From positions 1-50,972 of the IMG/VR virus record IMGVR_UViG_3300009551_000021: a stretch of 50,972 nt of DNA, one strand, 5' to 3'. Position numbers and translations under genes: made by a program. Below are positions 24,141-31,025 of the stretch, one piece after another. The notes beneath the pieces were generated by a model. That model was not told where the DNA came from. It made no database searches and saw only the letters and a list, made by a program, of their open reading frames with translations. The DNA comes from a virus. Positions within the stretch are counted from its first letter, which is position 1. Each line of letters begins with the position of its first letter.

Positions 24141-24857
24141 CTAGGTCCCCCTATGCAGTTGCGGGATTCCCACGCGGGTACGCTGCACCACGCGTTCGGG
24201 CGGGGGCCTGGAGCTGGCGGCGGGTTCCTCTTCTTCCTCCCCATTGGCAAGACTGTCGAGGACTTTCTGCAGCTCATCCATGATGGCCTCGATATCCTCC
24301 TGCGCCGCCTGGGGGTCGGTCTTGGCTTTACGCCCGATGGCGCGCAGCAGAGAGCCTGTCGCGCGCTGTATCTGTCGCTCCACTCGATCAGCGGGCTCTG
24401 GAGGCGCGATAGCCGCCCGCAGTCCGGTCTTCGTGGTAGTGGCGGGATCGAGAGTGCGCAAATCCCCTCCGCCCTTCACGAACGCTGCCAGCGTGCTCAT
24501 CGATGTTCTGGCAAATGCCGATCGGCTGTTGCGTTCCAGGCTGCGCCGCCGTTGCTCCGTTGAGTCCAATGAGGAATCGTGGGCGACATCCTCGGTAGTT
24601 ACCCCGCGCAACACGGCGGCATAAAACGTACTGTGAACCGCAGACAGCACAGAAAGCTGAGCTTCCATGTCCGGTTTAGGACCTCGGCGAGGCCGTCCGA
24701 GTTGCGCCTGAACCGCTACGAGTATCACCCGCAGGTAGGTTCCGTCAATGCTGGCGACGGTTACGGCGTTGGCATAGCGCTCGTGGGCTAGCGTCTCAAC
24801 GTCGTCCTCGGTCGCGACCCAGTGCCCCTTGGTCAGTTTAGCGGTAATTGTAGTCAT
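24141..24857 (-). CDS. Hypothetical protein with acidic C-terminal linker
   Basis: A 238-aa, largely helical protein. Residues 75-100 (EAQLSVLSAVHSTFYAAVL) and 180-210 (AQEDIEAIMDELQKVLDSLA) are helices, followed by NGEEEEEPAASSRPPPE and a basic end. The N-terminus (ITAKLTKGHWVATEDDVETL) is a small beta-alpha unit. GGGAG precedes ATG 24857, and promoter variant F lies just upstream. No family recognised. Confidence 0.6.
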   Translation of the reverse strand: MTTITAKLTKGHWVATEDDVETLAHERYANAVTVASIDGTYLRVILVAVQAQLGRPRRGPKPDMEAQLSVLSAVHSTFYAAVLRGVTTEDVAHDSSLDSTEQRRRSLERNSRSAFARTSMSTLAAFVKGGGDLRTLDPATTTKTGLRAAIAPPEPADRVERQIQRATGSLLRAIGRKAKTDPQAAQEDIEAIMDELQKVLDSLANGEEEEEPAASSRPPPERVVQRTRVGIPQLHRGT

Positions 24858-24873
24858 GTTTGCAATCTCCCAT

Positions 24874-24902
24874 GTTGTACTGACGTAAGTGTCAGTATCC
24901 AG
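24874..24902 (-). promoter_or_regulatory. Leftward promoter/operator variant (site F)
   Basis: Minus strand: CTGGAT, 17 nt, TACAAC, with CTGAC-ACTTAC-GTCAG (24880-24895) in the spacer. Both hexamers are weaker than in sites A-E. It lies directly before the 24141-24857 gene. Confidence 0.55.
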
Positions 24903-24979
24903 GATATTGCAACACGCGTGCCAACTTGAAAAACCGCTAAAACTGATACCTAACTACGGCCAAGCAACAGCTCATGCTG

Positions 24980-25003
24980 AAAAAACTGACGCTTTGGTCA
25001 GTT
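24980..25003 (-). terminator. Terminator made from an operator palindrome (site G)
   Basis: On the minus strand AACTGAC-CAAAGC-GTCAGTT is followed directly by a run of Ts (six in all counting the last stem bases), 5 nt after the stop codon of the HNH gene. It has the operator core but no promoter hexamers, so it may end HNH transcription and may still bind the operator protein. Confidence 0.55.
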
Positions 25004-25008
25004 CCATT

Positions 25009-25410
25009 TTACAAAGACAGCTCTAATTGATACGGGTTCCATTTACCCGATTTGCTGGCGTTCTGCGCACGGGTGATAACACGGAGGTTCCACGGGACGG
25101 TAAGCCCGCACACGTCAGGGTGGTTCAGGGGGATGATATGGTCTACGACGTGTTCAACGCCTGTCGCAAGCGTTAGGAATCGGGCGTACTCATGGAGACG
25201 TTTGAGGTGATTACGGCTAACCCACGAGGGGGTAGCCAGGATCGCCTGACGTATATAGGTGCGTCGTTTGTGAACGCGAAGCCAGTCAGGTTCAACCCCT
25301 TGAATCAGCCAGGGCCGAAGCGAGGGGTTGTAGTATTTGGCAACACTCAAGACGGGAGTACAAGTAACGGGGGTCCGGAGGGGTAACCCGCCGTACGTTC
25401 GTTGAGCCAT
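25009..25410 (-). CDS. HNH endonuclease
   Basis: A 133-aa HNH nuclease. The motif VEHVVDHIIPLNHPDVCG (Asp-His), then VPWNLRVITRAQNASKS (Asn-Leu, Asn), matches free-standing phage HNH enzymes. It may be a homing nuclease or a genomic nicking enzyme; being far from the terminase genes, a packaging role is less likely. It overlaps the upstream gene by 64 nt at the 5' end, so a later start is possible. Confidence 0.82.
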   Translation of the reverse strand: MAQRTYGGLPLRTPVTCTPVLSVAKYYNPSLRPWLIQGVEPDWLRVHKRRTYIRQAILATPSWVSRNHLKRLHEYARFLTLATGVEHVVDHIIPLNHPDVCGLTVPWNLRVITRAQNASKSGKWNPYQLELSL

Positions 25411-25808
25411 TCTATCAGGTGTATGGCGTCAACTTCCTCATAGGTACTACGATGTTCTTGATCCGGCACGAATGAGAAGTCGAGCCCGTGACCAAATCCA
25501 AATATTCTGTCGTCACTCGTATCACGTATGTAGTGATGTCCCGCGAACTTGGCTATCGCGTAGCGTTTGCTGTCTGATGTCAGCTTCAGATTCTGTTCAC
25601 TCCACCAAAATTCTACGCAGGAGGTGGAAGGGAGGCGTTTATCAGTGAGTCGTATCATTACTAGCCCCACGTTTTCGGCGTACGCCGCAGATTCCGTGTG
25701 TTTGATAGGAATGATTTCCGCCTGCATCCCGGAAGATACGCCCCACCCTGCCGCGGCATGGGGGACGCTGGTAATGGTAACTTTATCCCCTGGTTTGAAT
25801 TTACTCAT
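25347..25808 (-). CDS. Hypothetical protein with SH3/KOW-like N-terminus
   Basis: A 153-aa protein. ATG 25808 overlaps the upstream stop (ATGA) and is preferred to GTG 25817. The N-terminus (SKFKPGDKVTITSVP...) reads as an SH3-like barrel that could bind protein or RNA. The rest (HYIRDTSDDRIFGFGHGLDF, DAIHLIEWLNERTAG) is unassigned. A leftward accessory gene of unknown role. Confidence 0.6.
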   Translation of the reverse strand: MSKFKPGDKVTITSVPHAAAGWGVSSGMQAEIIPIKHTESAAYAENVGLVMIRLTDKRLPSTSCVEFWWSEQNLKLTSDSKRYAIAKFAGHHYIRDTSDDRIFGFGHGLDFSFVPDQEHRSTYEEVDAIHLIEWLNERTAGYPSGPPLLVLPS

Positions 25809-26335
25809 AGTGCGCACCCATGTTGCCTGTTATTGTAGACCGCAATTCCTGAGAAAGTCAGAGATGCAGCGTGCCAAACGATTCGGGCAGTGTACCAACC
25901 GCCTCCGCGGTGCCTCGCTACTTCATCGTCCAGCCATGAGGTGACCATGGTGTGTACGGTAGCCAGAGCTATGTTAGTCAGCAGTACGCGTCGGGCACTG
26001 GGGTATTCTCCGCCGTAGATTCTCACGGCTACCGGGTCTGTTTCACGGTCGCAAGAGTGATAGACTGTGGGGCTGCGATCCCTGGCGATGTGCATGGTCT
26101 GCATCGTGTCCACCGCGTCCAATACCAGCCAAGCACCCTCAGCCATGTTGCTGTTGTATTGTTCGTTTTGGGGCTGAAACGGTATGGGCAGCATCGCACA
26201 GCCTTGGAGGGAATACCACAACAAAATAACCATTCCCCAAAACGCTATACGAAACGGCCAGCGGGCAAGACGTACGAACGAACTAAGAGACGCGCCAATA
26301 ACCGCAGCAAGAATAATTGTGAGAAACAGTTTCAT
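25805..26335 (-). CDS. Membrane protein with lipobox-like motif
   Basis: About 176 aa from ATG 26335; the frame extends to 26389, but ATG 26335 is 2 nt from the upstream stop and begins a typical membrane segment (KLFLTIILAAVIGASLSSF). A second segment (IAFWGMVILLWYSLQGCA) ends in LQGC, a possible lipobox after two spans. The soluble part has HSCDRETDPVAVRIYGGEYPS and a C-terminal helical region. Function unknown; perhaps superinfection exclusion. Confidence 0.5.
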   Translation of the reverse strand: MKLFLTIILAAVIGASLSSFVRLARWPFRIAFWGMVILLWYSLQGCAMLPIPFQPQNEQYNSNMAEGAWLVLDAVDTMQTMHIARDRSPTVYHSCDRETDPVAVRIYGGEYPSARRVLLTNIALATVHTMVTSWLDDEVARHRGGGWYTARIVWHAASLTFSGIAVYNNRQHGCAL

Positions 26336-26337
26336 AG

Positions 26338-26481
26338 TCAGCCTTCCACATAGCCTAAAATAACGGCCAACATCGCAATCAGTGCCCAAGGGAAAAACGG
26401 AATTTTCTTGCCGGTGTTGTGTTGACCTGTGCCAAACCCTAAAAGTAGGCTACCATACGCGATGAGCATCTTGTGCAACAT
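26338..26481 (-). CDS. Small two-span membrane protein
   Basis: A 47-aa protein with AGGAGGG before ATG 26481. It has two hydrophobic stretches (KMLIAYGSLLLGFGTG and PWALIAMLAVILGYVEG) around a basic turn (TGKK). It sits between two leftward genes with spacers of 2 nt on each side, so it is almost certainly translated. No family recognised. Confidence 0.6.
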   Translation of the reverse strand: MLHKMLIAYGSLLLGFGTGQHNTGKKIPFFPWALIAMLAVILGYVEG

Positions 26482-26483
26482 AC

Positions 26484-26696
26484 TCAACCCTCCTGTGGAA
26501 CCGCAGCCTTTTCCATGGCTACAACGAATTTAGCCCATGACTCGTTGCGCTTGTCGTCACAAACACCGGCTGTCCAGAAACCGTTTGTTTCTCCTACGGT
26601 GATGGCGCACATCTCGGTCACAAAGGTCAATACCGCTAGAAGCGTAGGATCTTTGTTACCCCGCACTATAGCGGCTTGGATTTCCTCCGGGCTCAT
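26484..26696 (-). CDS. Small hypothetical protein
   Basis: A 70-aa protein (MSPEEIQAAIVRGNKDPTLL, then NESWAKFVVAMEKAAV). The EEIQAAIVRG start is helical. It overlaps the upstream gene by 4 nt and is 2 nt from the next. No function assigned. Confidence 0.55.
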   Translation of the reverse strand: MSPEEIQAAIVRGNKDPTLLAVLTFVTEMCAITVGETNGFWTAGVCDDKRNESWAKFVVAMEKAAVPQEG

Positions 26697-26878
26697 TTGC
26701 GCACCAACGTCAACCGGGGGGCTTTTGGGGGTGGCGCCTCGTACACTTCGCTGATGAGCGCGGCTTCGACATAAGCCCGCACTCGTTGTGTGCGCTCCAG
26801 CTTACGCAGAAACGCAGACTTCGGAGTCAATCGTTTCTGAATCTCTGGGTCCGCGTATCCATGACGAAATCGTTTCAT
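26693..26878 (-). CDS. Small basic hypothetical protein
   Basis: A 61-aa, basic protein (MKRFRHGYADPEIQKRLTPK, then ERTQRVRAYVEAALI) with a Pro-rich tail. AAGGTGAT precedes the ATG. It could bind nucleic acid. It is the first gene of a run of four overlapping or adjacent small genes that continues leftward. Confidence 0.55.
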   Translation of the reverse strand: MKRFRHGYADPEIQKRLTPKSAFLRKLERTQRVRAYVEAALISEVYEAPPPKAPRLTLVRK

Positions 26879-26902
26879 ACATCACCTTGTGTAGCGTTCA
26901 AG

Positions 26903-26932
26903 GGTGCGGCACTCGTGGGATGAGCCCGCACC
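26903..26932. repeat. Intergenic hairpin
   Basis: The inverted repeat GGTGCGG / CCGCACC (26903-26909, 26926-26932) fills the gap between the 26941 stop and the 26878 start. No T-tract follows on either strand. It may lower read-through or stabilise mRNA ends. Confidence 0.4.
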
Positions 26933-26940
26933 ATTCAATG

Positions 26941-27183
26941 CTACTTGATTACTGAGACTCCGGGCTCCCCTAGCGTAACACTCCCATGCACGTTAGGAAA
27001 CGACCATCGGTTGGGTTCTACCTGTACAGGGATCGTTTTAGGACCACCCCCTTGAACAACTGTAATGGAATCCACGAGACGGTAGACGTATGTGATGCCA
27101 CCCACGGTGCGGAACAAGCGAAGCTGACTCAACGAATACCGAATGGGCCGGGATCGGGGCGGCTCCCGGTAGAAGTCATCCAT
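26941..27183 (-). CDS. Small hypothetical protein
   Basis: An 80-aa, beta-rich protein (SQLRLFRTVGGITYVYRLVD, SITVVQGGGPKTIPVQVEP). A GGAGG site lies in the overlapping upstream gene. No family recognised. It belongs to a compact leftward chain with the 27176 and 27361 genes. Confidence 0.55.
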   Translation of the reverse strand: MDDFYREPPRSRPIRYSLSQLRLFRTVGGITYVYRLVDSITVVQGGGPKTIPVQVEPNRWSFPNVHGSVTLGEPGVSVIK

Positions 27184-27355
27184 TGGCTTTTACCTCCTGT
27201 ATCTCAATCCGGTCACCTACGGAGAGAACCCATTTTTCCGCATGCATGACAGCCAAGACTTCACGGGCGCAGTCTTCGGGGTTCTTGGCTCGAAACTCCA
27301 CACGGTCAAGTTCGGCCCCGTGGGAACCAATCATCACCAGATTTAACGTTTTCAC
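27176..27355 (-). CDS. Small hypothetical protein
   Basis: A 59-aa alpha-beta protein from GTG 27355 (GGAGG 9 nt upstream) to TGA at 27176, overlapping the next start by 8 nt. It reads KTLNLVMIGSHGAELDRVEF, then AKNPEDCAREVLAVMHAE and VLSVGDRIEIQEV, a plausible small fold resembling other phage proteins with a DxVxFxAxNPEDA core. Function unknown. Confidence 0.6.
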   Translation of the reverse strand: MKTLNLVMIGSHGAELDRVEFRAKNPEDCAREVLAVMHAEKWVLSVGDRIEIQEVKANG

Positions 27356-27360
27356 GTGCG

Positions 27361-27738
27361 CTAACCTCCAATAAACAGACAGTGATTGTTGAATACTATT
27401 CTAGCGTACACCATGGTTCGGACCTGTTTGGGGTACGCCGTAGCCAGGAACTTCAACGCTACTTTTTTGGATACCTCCACGTTGCCCTTGATTTCTAACC
27501 CGCGTGTGGTGCCGGCGGGTGCACCTTCCTGATTGATACTACGGGCGAACCAGCCGGCCCAGATATACATCCTACGTCCTAGAGAGCATTTTACCAGTCT
27601 CTCCAGTTCAGGCATGGCCACCTCGAACTCACGCAACGGGTCTGAAGTGATCATTTCCCCCTCGATGGGCTCGCGCGGTATTTCGCGCCCTACCGGAACA
27701 AGGGAGTTCCCGAAACGTCTCACGGCAACAGGCTCCAC
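27361..27738 (-). CDS. Hypothetical protein; start uncertain, open frame extends to about 27929
   Basis: A 125-aa frame from GTG 27738 (REFEVAMPELERLVKCSLGRRMYIWAGW...). The same frame stays open another 190 nt upstream without ATG, GTG or TTG. That extension would encode CPNEHSYRCGVCRPCR, a convincing zinc-ribbon pattern, then YDRLRIQIRAPRGYHAHKLE, which leads smoothly into the annotated part. Either the true start is non-standard, or a frameshift (sequencing or programmed) joins ATG 27848 or ATG 27934 to this frame. Function unknown. Confidence 0.55.
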   Translation of the reverse strand: MEPVAVRRFGNSLVPVGREIPREPIEGEMITSDPLREFEVAMPELERLVKCSLGRRMYIWAGWFARSINQEGAPAGTTRGLEIKGNVEVSKKVALKFLATAYPKQVRTMVYARIVFNNHCLFIGG

Positions 27739-27848
27739 TTCGAGCTTGTGCGCATGATATCCACGCGGTGCGCGAATCTGAATCCGGAGACGGTCGTATT
27801 CCGGAACGCGGCACGGACGGCAAACACCACAGCGGTACGAATGTTCAT
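27720..27848 (-). CDS. Possible 42-aa leader ORF
   Basis: Starts at ATG 27848 with a strong AGGAG 9 nt upstream and ends 18 nt inside the next gene. The peptide (MNIRTAVVFAVRAAFRNTTV) is not clearly protein-like. The good ribosome site more likely serves the zinc-ribbon frame that overlaps it by a shift, or the peptide couples translation to 27738. Confidence 0.35.
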   Translation of the reverse strand: MNIRTAVVFAVRAAFRNTTVSGFRFAHRVDIMRTSSKWSLLP

Positions 27849-27942
27849 TTGGGCAATCTCCTATCGGTCTTGACGGGTACGCCAGCCCACGGGTCAGGGC
27901 GGCCTGGCGTTTGGTTGTAGGGGTCGCAGTTCATGGAGAGGA

Positions 27943-27971
27943 AGTATACTGACGCTTTGGTCAGATTTCCA
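27943..27971 (-). promoter_or_regulatory. Leftward sigma70-like promoter with palindromic operator (site C)
   Basis: Minus strand: TGGAAA, 17 nt, TATACT, with CTGAC-CAAAGC-GTCAG (27949-27964) in the spacer. The stop of the upstream gene (27980) lies in the conserved flank. It would drive the 27.8-26.9 kb cassette. Confidence 0.8.
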
Positions 27972-27979
27972 GAACTACT

Positions 27980-28489
27980 TCACAATCCCGGTACATCGAG
28001 CGCACCGGGGATACGCAGCCCGTACTGTTTGCGATCGAGTTTCAGGTTATTGTAAACATGAAACTCCGCAGCTTTCGCAGTACGGGAGCGGAAAGTTCTA
28101 ACCGTCTGGTCGGTTGCGCGATCAAAGACCTCGTAGAGCGGCCAAAGGTCTTCGCTTTCCATGTTTGCATCGTTGGCACGCTTCGCTTCGGCAGCGGCCC
28201 GCATGAGGTCTTCGTTGGCCGTCTGATTCACCGCCATAACGACTTCCCTGGTAACCAAAATGTCATGCCCCAGGCTTTTGCAGCGAGCTATGAAGCTGTT
28301 GGCAGCTCTCTCAGCGCGGGCCTCGCTGGTAGCGAAACCGGTCTTCCACATGATTGAACCTTTATGGCAGGTGGAGCGATTCCGGCTAGCCTCAGCACGC
28401 ACCAGCCACGCGTGGGTGTACTGGGCGTCACTGGTGCGTTCCTGGCAGAGGCCGGTCGAGAAGTTCGCGGTAAACTTGGACTTGCCCAT
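27980..28489 (-). CDS. Hypothetical protein, single-gene cassette
   Basis: A 169-aa basic protein (SEARAERAANSFIARCKSLG, DILVTREVVMAVNQ, RTFRSRTAKAAEFHVYNNLK). AGGAGATCC precedes ATG 28489. It has its own promoter/operator (site D), and its stop codon falls in the flank of site C, so gene plus promoter look like one transferable unit. No family recognised. Confidence 0.65.
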   Translation of the reverse strand: MGKSKFTANFSTGLCQERTSDAQYTHAWLVRAEASRNRSTCHKGSIMWKTGFATSEARAERAANSFIARCKSLGHDILVTREVVMAVNQTANEDLMRAAAEAKRANDANMESEDLWPLYEVFDRATDQTVRTFRSRTAKAAEFHVYNNLKLDRKQYGLRIPGALDVPGL

Positions 28490-28514
28490 GTGGATCTCCT
28501 TAGACAGTGAAGCC

Positions 28515-28543
28515 AGTATACTGACGCCTTGGTCAGTTTTCCA
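28515..28543 (-). promoter_or_regulatory. Leftward sigma70-like promoter with palindromic operator (site D)
   Basis: Minus strand: TGGAAA, 17 nt, TATACT, with CTGAC-CAAGGC-GTCAG (28521-28536) in the spacer. About 60 bp match site B almost exactly, 17 kb away. Confidence 0.85.
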
Positions 28544-28546
28544 GAA

Positions 28547-29083
28547 CTACTTCACAGTTTCAGGCTTGAGATACGGTCTTGGCCAATACCGCACGGTTTC
28601 AGGCAGAGCGTAGGGCCTCAGCGCATCCGATATGCGGTTGGCGGCGTTCCAGCACGCCCGGCTGACCGATTGGAAAGTGCCGGAGCAGACCGCGTAGTAG
28701 GCATCCTCCGCTTCCTCACGCGTACGGATAATGAGACGCGAAGAGGAACGCTGGGCGACCACATGCACGTGGGATTCCTTAGGCCGGTTTCGCGATCGAA
28801 TGAGCAGCTCGTCTTCGTATGAGCCGCGTTCACACTCGATCAGCTCTTTCAACACCGCAGCCCGTACGTTGAGAACGATGCATGCGCCATTCGCAGCATT
28901 GATTCTGTCACAGTACGCCTGGGCACGCTCCAACGTGGGATGGGGTTTATGGGCCTTCCAATTGAGTATGTGCCACATTGACGGATCTACAGTACTGCAA
29001 CGGCAGATTTCGTAGCCCATGTCCTGCCAGGGACCGCTAGGAATTTTCCTGGGAAAGAGAGTATCCGGTTTCAGAAATGTCAT
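28547..29083 (-). CDS. Hypothetical protein
   Basis: A 178-aa protein of mixed alpha-beta character (GYEICRCSTVDPSMWHILNW, ERAQAYCDRINAANGACIVL, EEAEDAYYAVCSGTFQSVS). GAGG precedes ATG 29083. Its last codons (ACT GTG AAG TAG) form part of the conserved block upstream of promoter D. No function assigned. Confidence 0.6.
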   Translation of the reverse strand: MTFLKPDTLFPRKIPSGPWQDMGYEICRCSTVDPSMWHILNWKAHKPHPTLERAQAYCDRINAANGACIVLNVRAAVLKELIECERGSYEDELLIRSRNRPKESHVHVVAQRSSSRLIIRTREEAEDAYYAVCSGTFQSVSRACWNAANRISDALRPYALPETVRYWPRPYLKPETVK

Positions 29084-29091
29084 GTTGCACC

Positions 29092-29514
29092 TCAGTCTGT
29101 GTTGCGGGAATCTTCAGCCGAAGCCCATCTTCCAATTTCTTCTATCTCTTGCATTGCGGCTTCAAGCTCCACCCTGGCGTTAAAATCCATCTCGCCCATA
29201 TTCTTGCGTATGAATTCGAAGATACAGTGCTGCAGATAGACACGTAGCGCTACACGTTGCGCCTTGGAAAAGTGAGCCGCCGTCCAGAGATGGCTATTTG
29301 AGAACGGCATAAGCCGGCTCGTCCAAGGATTGATCCTGGGCCGGTACAGGCTTTTAAGACACGCTGAGCAGCCACCGGTTGTAACGTAGCGAGGGGCCAA
29401 ATGACCGTGCTTACAAGGCTTGCCTGTATAGAACATAATGTAGCCGGTATCCGCAGCTTGCCGCCTTGAGATAACTACGGGCTCGCCTTCTACCGTTTTC
29501 AAAGTATGCCGCAT
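29092..29514 (-). CDS. Zinc-ribbon protein, HNH-associated type
   Basis: A 140-aa protein. Residues 30-55 (YTGKPCKHGHLAPRYVTTGG, then CSACLK) form the zinc ribbon often found at the N-terminus of phage HNH or endonuclease VII proteins, but no HNH catalytic motif follows. The C-terminal half is helical. AGGAGG lies about 11 nt before ATG 29514. It may be a degenerate or regulatory relative of those nucleases. Confidence 0.6.
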   Translation of the reverse strand: MRHTLKTVEGEPVVISRRQAADTGYIMFYTGKPCKHGHLAPRYVTTGGCSACLKSLYRPRINPWTSRLMPFSNSHLWTAAHFSKAQRVALRVYLQHCIFEFIRKNMGEMDFNARVELEAAMQEIEEIGRWASAEDSRNTD

Positions 29515-29518
29515 GGGG

Positions 29519-29627
29519 TCTCCCCCTCCTTACCCTATTAAATGTATATTAAGTATGCCCCACCCCGATCATCTTAACAACCCTTATATACTAATTTCGC
29601 ATTTAATAGTGTTAAAAGAGGGGGAGA
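29519..29627. repeat. 109-bp AT-rich dyad between divergent operons
   Basis: Outer arms TCTCCCCCTC / GAGGGGGAGA (29519-29528, 29618-29627) and inner arms CTATTAAATG / CATTTAATAG (29535-29544, 29600-29609) surround an AT-rich centre with TATATTAAG and CTTATATACT. It separates the leftward accessory block from the rightward late operon. Minus-strand hexamers TTGTTA-N17-CATACT are present. It is a candidate origin or two-way control region. Confidence 0.6.
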
Positions 29628-29644
29628 GCACCCCCTACCCATTT

Positions 29645-29678
29645 GCAGCTTGCAAGTTCCAAGTTGCACGCAGCTTGC
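29645..29678. repeat. Short direct and inverted repeats upstream of terminase
   Basis: GCAGCTTGC occurs at 29645-29653 and 29670-29678, flanking the dyad TGCAAGTTCCAAGTTGCA. Iteron-like repeats directly before the small terminase gene could be a packaging (pac) or replication-protein site. Confidence 0.45.
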
Positions 29679-29704
29679 GGTGTCGTGGGCGAGCTTAAGC
29701 GTCG

Positions 29705-29734
29705 TTGACCCCCATCACGCTTTTAAGATATTGT
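29705..29734 (+). promoter_or_regulatory. Possible rightward late promoter
   Basis: TTGACC, 18 nt, TATTGT (a 17-nt spacer gives ATATTG). It is the best promoter match before the terminase gene. Just downstream, GTAAGT-GCAG-ACTTAC (29758-29773) forms a short hairpin in the leader, with a second ACTTAC near the ribosome site. Confidence 0.4.
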
Positions 29735-29792
29735 GTATTAGAACTTTATTAGCAACCGTAAGTGCAGACTTACTGTTAGCGAGGACTTACCG

Positions 29793-30698
29793 ATGTCGAG
29801 ACCGAGGAAAAAAATACCGCGTGTGCCCCAGCCGGGCGATACACCGTTAATTCCCGTGGGAACTACCGCAAGTATTCCGCGGGGCAATCCTACGTTGCAG
29901 GAGTTGCAAAAGCCTCTTACTGAACAAGAGGAAACGTTCGCACGCTTGTTTACGCTTTACGGTAATGCAACACGTGCGTATATCGAAGCTGCGCAGTACG
30001 AGGGGCCGCGGCACATAGCGCGTGCCCAGGCGTGGGGATTGACTAACAAACCTCACATACGTGCGCGTATTCGTGAGTATGAATCCACCGCTGCGGCAGC
30101 AACAGTCATTGACTACGCGGCTATCCTGGAGCATGACAGAGCCATCGTTGAGGGGTACAAACACGCGGATCAGGTTACGCAGTACTTACATCAGTGTTGC
30201 AGATACTGCTACGGCAAGGAGCATCGATATCAGTGGATTGACTTCGAGGAGTACTTGGGCGCGCTCGGGAAGACAGAAGATCTGAACGTGCGCAGAGCGG
30301 AGTTTGGTCAACGGTCGTTACCCATGCCCAGTGATGCGGGAGGTTACGGCTACGATTCCAACGCGGAGCCTAACTTGTTCTGCCCACGTTGTGAGGGGCG
30401 GGGTCATCAAGTTGCAGTGATCGCCGATACAACCAAACTTGAAGGGCCAGCCAGGGCGATTGTCAAGGGGATCAAGGTAACATCCACTGGCACCGAGGTG
30501 CTGTTTCACGACATCGATAAGGCCAAGGAGCGGCTCTTACGTGCCGGGGGCTACTTTGGGGACGATGCTGCCAGCGTGGCTCGTGGAGCGGCGGCAGGGG
30601 CGGCGGCGGGGGCCGCTGCGGCTACGGTGGCGGCAGCGCAGCGGGCTAAGGATATGACGTTGGACGAGGCGCAGCGTCTGTATCAAGAGCTTGCCTGA
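29793..30698 (+). CDS. Terminase small subunit
   Basis: A 301-aa TerS. Residues 38-95 (LTEQEETFARLFTLYGNATRAY, then NKPHIRARIREYE) are the N-terminal DNA-binding helices typical of this family. The middle has a zinc-site insertion (HQCCRYCYGKEHRYQW, later CPRCEGRGH). The tail includes KAKERLLRAGGYFG and an Ala/Gly-rich stretch. TerS chooses the packaging site; the repeats at 29645-29678 are possible targets. The large subunit follows after an intervening leftward gene. Confidence 0.85.
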   Translation: MSRPRKKIPRVPQPGDTPLIPVGTTASIPRGNPTLQELQKPLTEQEETFARLFTLYGNATRAYIEAAQYEGPRHIARAQAWGLTNKPHIRARIREYESTAAAATVIDYAAILEHDRAIVEGYKHADQVTQYLHQCCRYCYGKEHRYQWIDFEEYLGALGKTEDLNVRRAEFGQRSLPMPSDAGGYGYDSNAEPNLFCPRCEGRGHQVAVIADTTKLEGPARAIVKGIKVTSTGTEVLFHDIDKAKERLLRAGGYFGDDAASVARGAAAGAAAGAAAATVAAAQRAKDMTLDEAQRLYQELA

Positions 30699-30729
30699 GA
30701 CATGCTGCGCCTAAACGCACAAATTGAGC

Positions 30730-30767
30730 CCGCAGCAGCACAAGGCGCAATGCTCGGGCTGCTGCGG
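30730..30767 (+). terminator. Hairpin after the small terminase gene
   Basis: CCGCAGCAGC / GCTGCTGCGG (30730-30739, 30758-30767), with an alternative AGCCCG / CGGGCT pairing. No T-tract. It lies between the convergent TerS and the 30774 gene and may separate them or attenuate late transcription. Confidence 0.45.
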
Positions 30768-30773
30768 AATAGT

Positions 30774-30998
30774 TCATGTCTTCGGCGCCTCTTTGGCGTC
30801 TTCGTAGGCCAGGATTTCAAGCCCGAACTGAGTCAGCTCGTAGGTCTTCCCATCGATGGTCCGCTGGATGAGGCCGCGTTTCCACAGCCAAGCCCGATGT
30901 GCTCCGCGGACCAAAAGCGCGTTGCCGTCTCGTATGTCGCGCAAGGCTTTGATGGAGGCGGCCTTGTAGGTGTGCGCGGTGACTTTTCGGATTTCCAT
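30774..30998 (-). CDS. Small winged-helix-like protein inside the packaging module
   Basis: A 74-aa protein. Residues 1-60 (AASIKALRDIRDGNALLVRG, WLWKRGLIQRTIDGKTYELT, then QFGLEIL) show the helix-helix-wing order of small winged-helix proteins. It is the only leftward gene within the late region. Its own operator/promoter (site E) lies just upstream, so it might be autoregulated, and it is a good candidate for the operator-binding protein. That is inference. Confidence 0.65.
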   Translation of the reverse strand: MEIRKVTAHTYKAASIKALRDIRDGNALLVRGAHRAWLWKRGLIQRTIDGKTYELTQFGLEILAYEDAKEAPKT

Positions 30999-31025
30999 CT
31001 TGCGTACCTCGTTGCGAATGGGACC

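Noticed and set aside
24123-24624. Rightward frames opposite the 24141 gene
   Set aside because: Typical antisense shadows; the leftward gene has a promoter, ribosome site and coherent neighbours.
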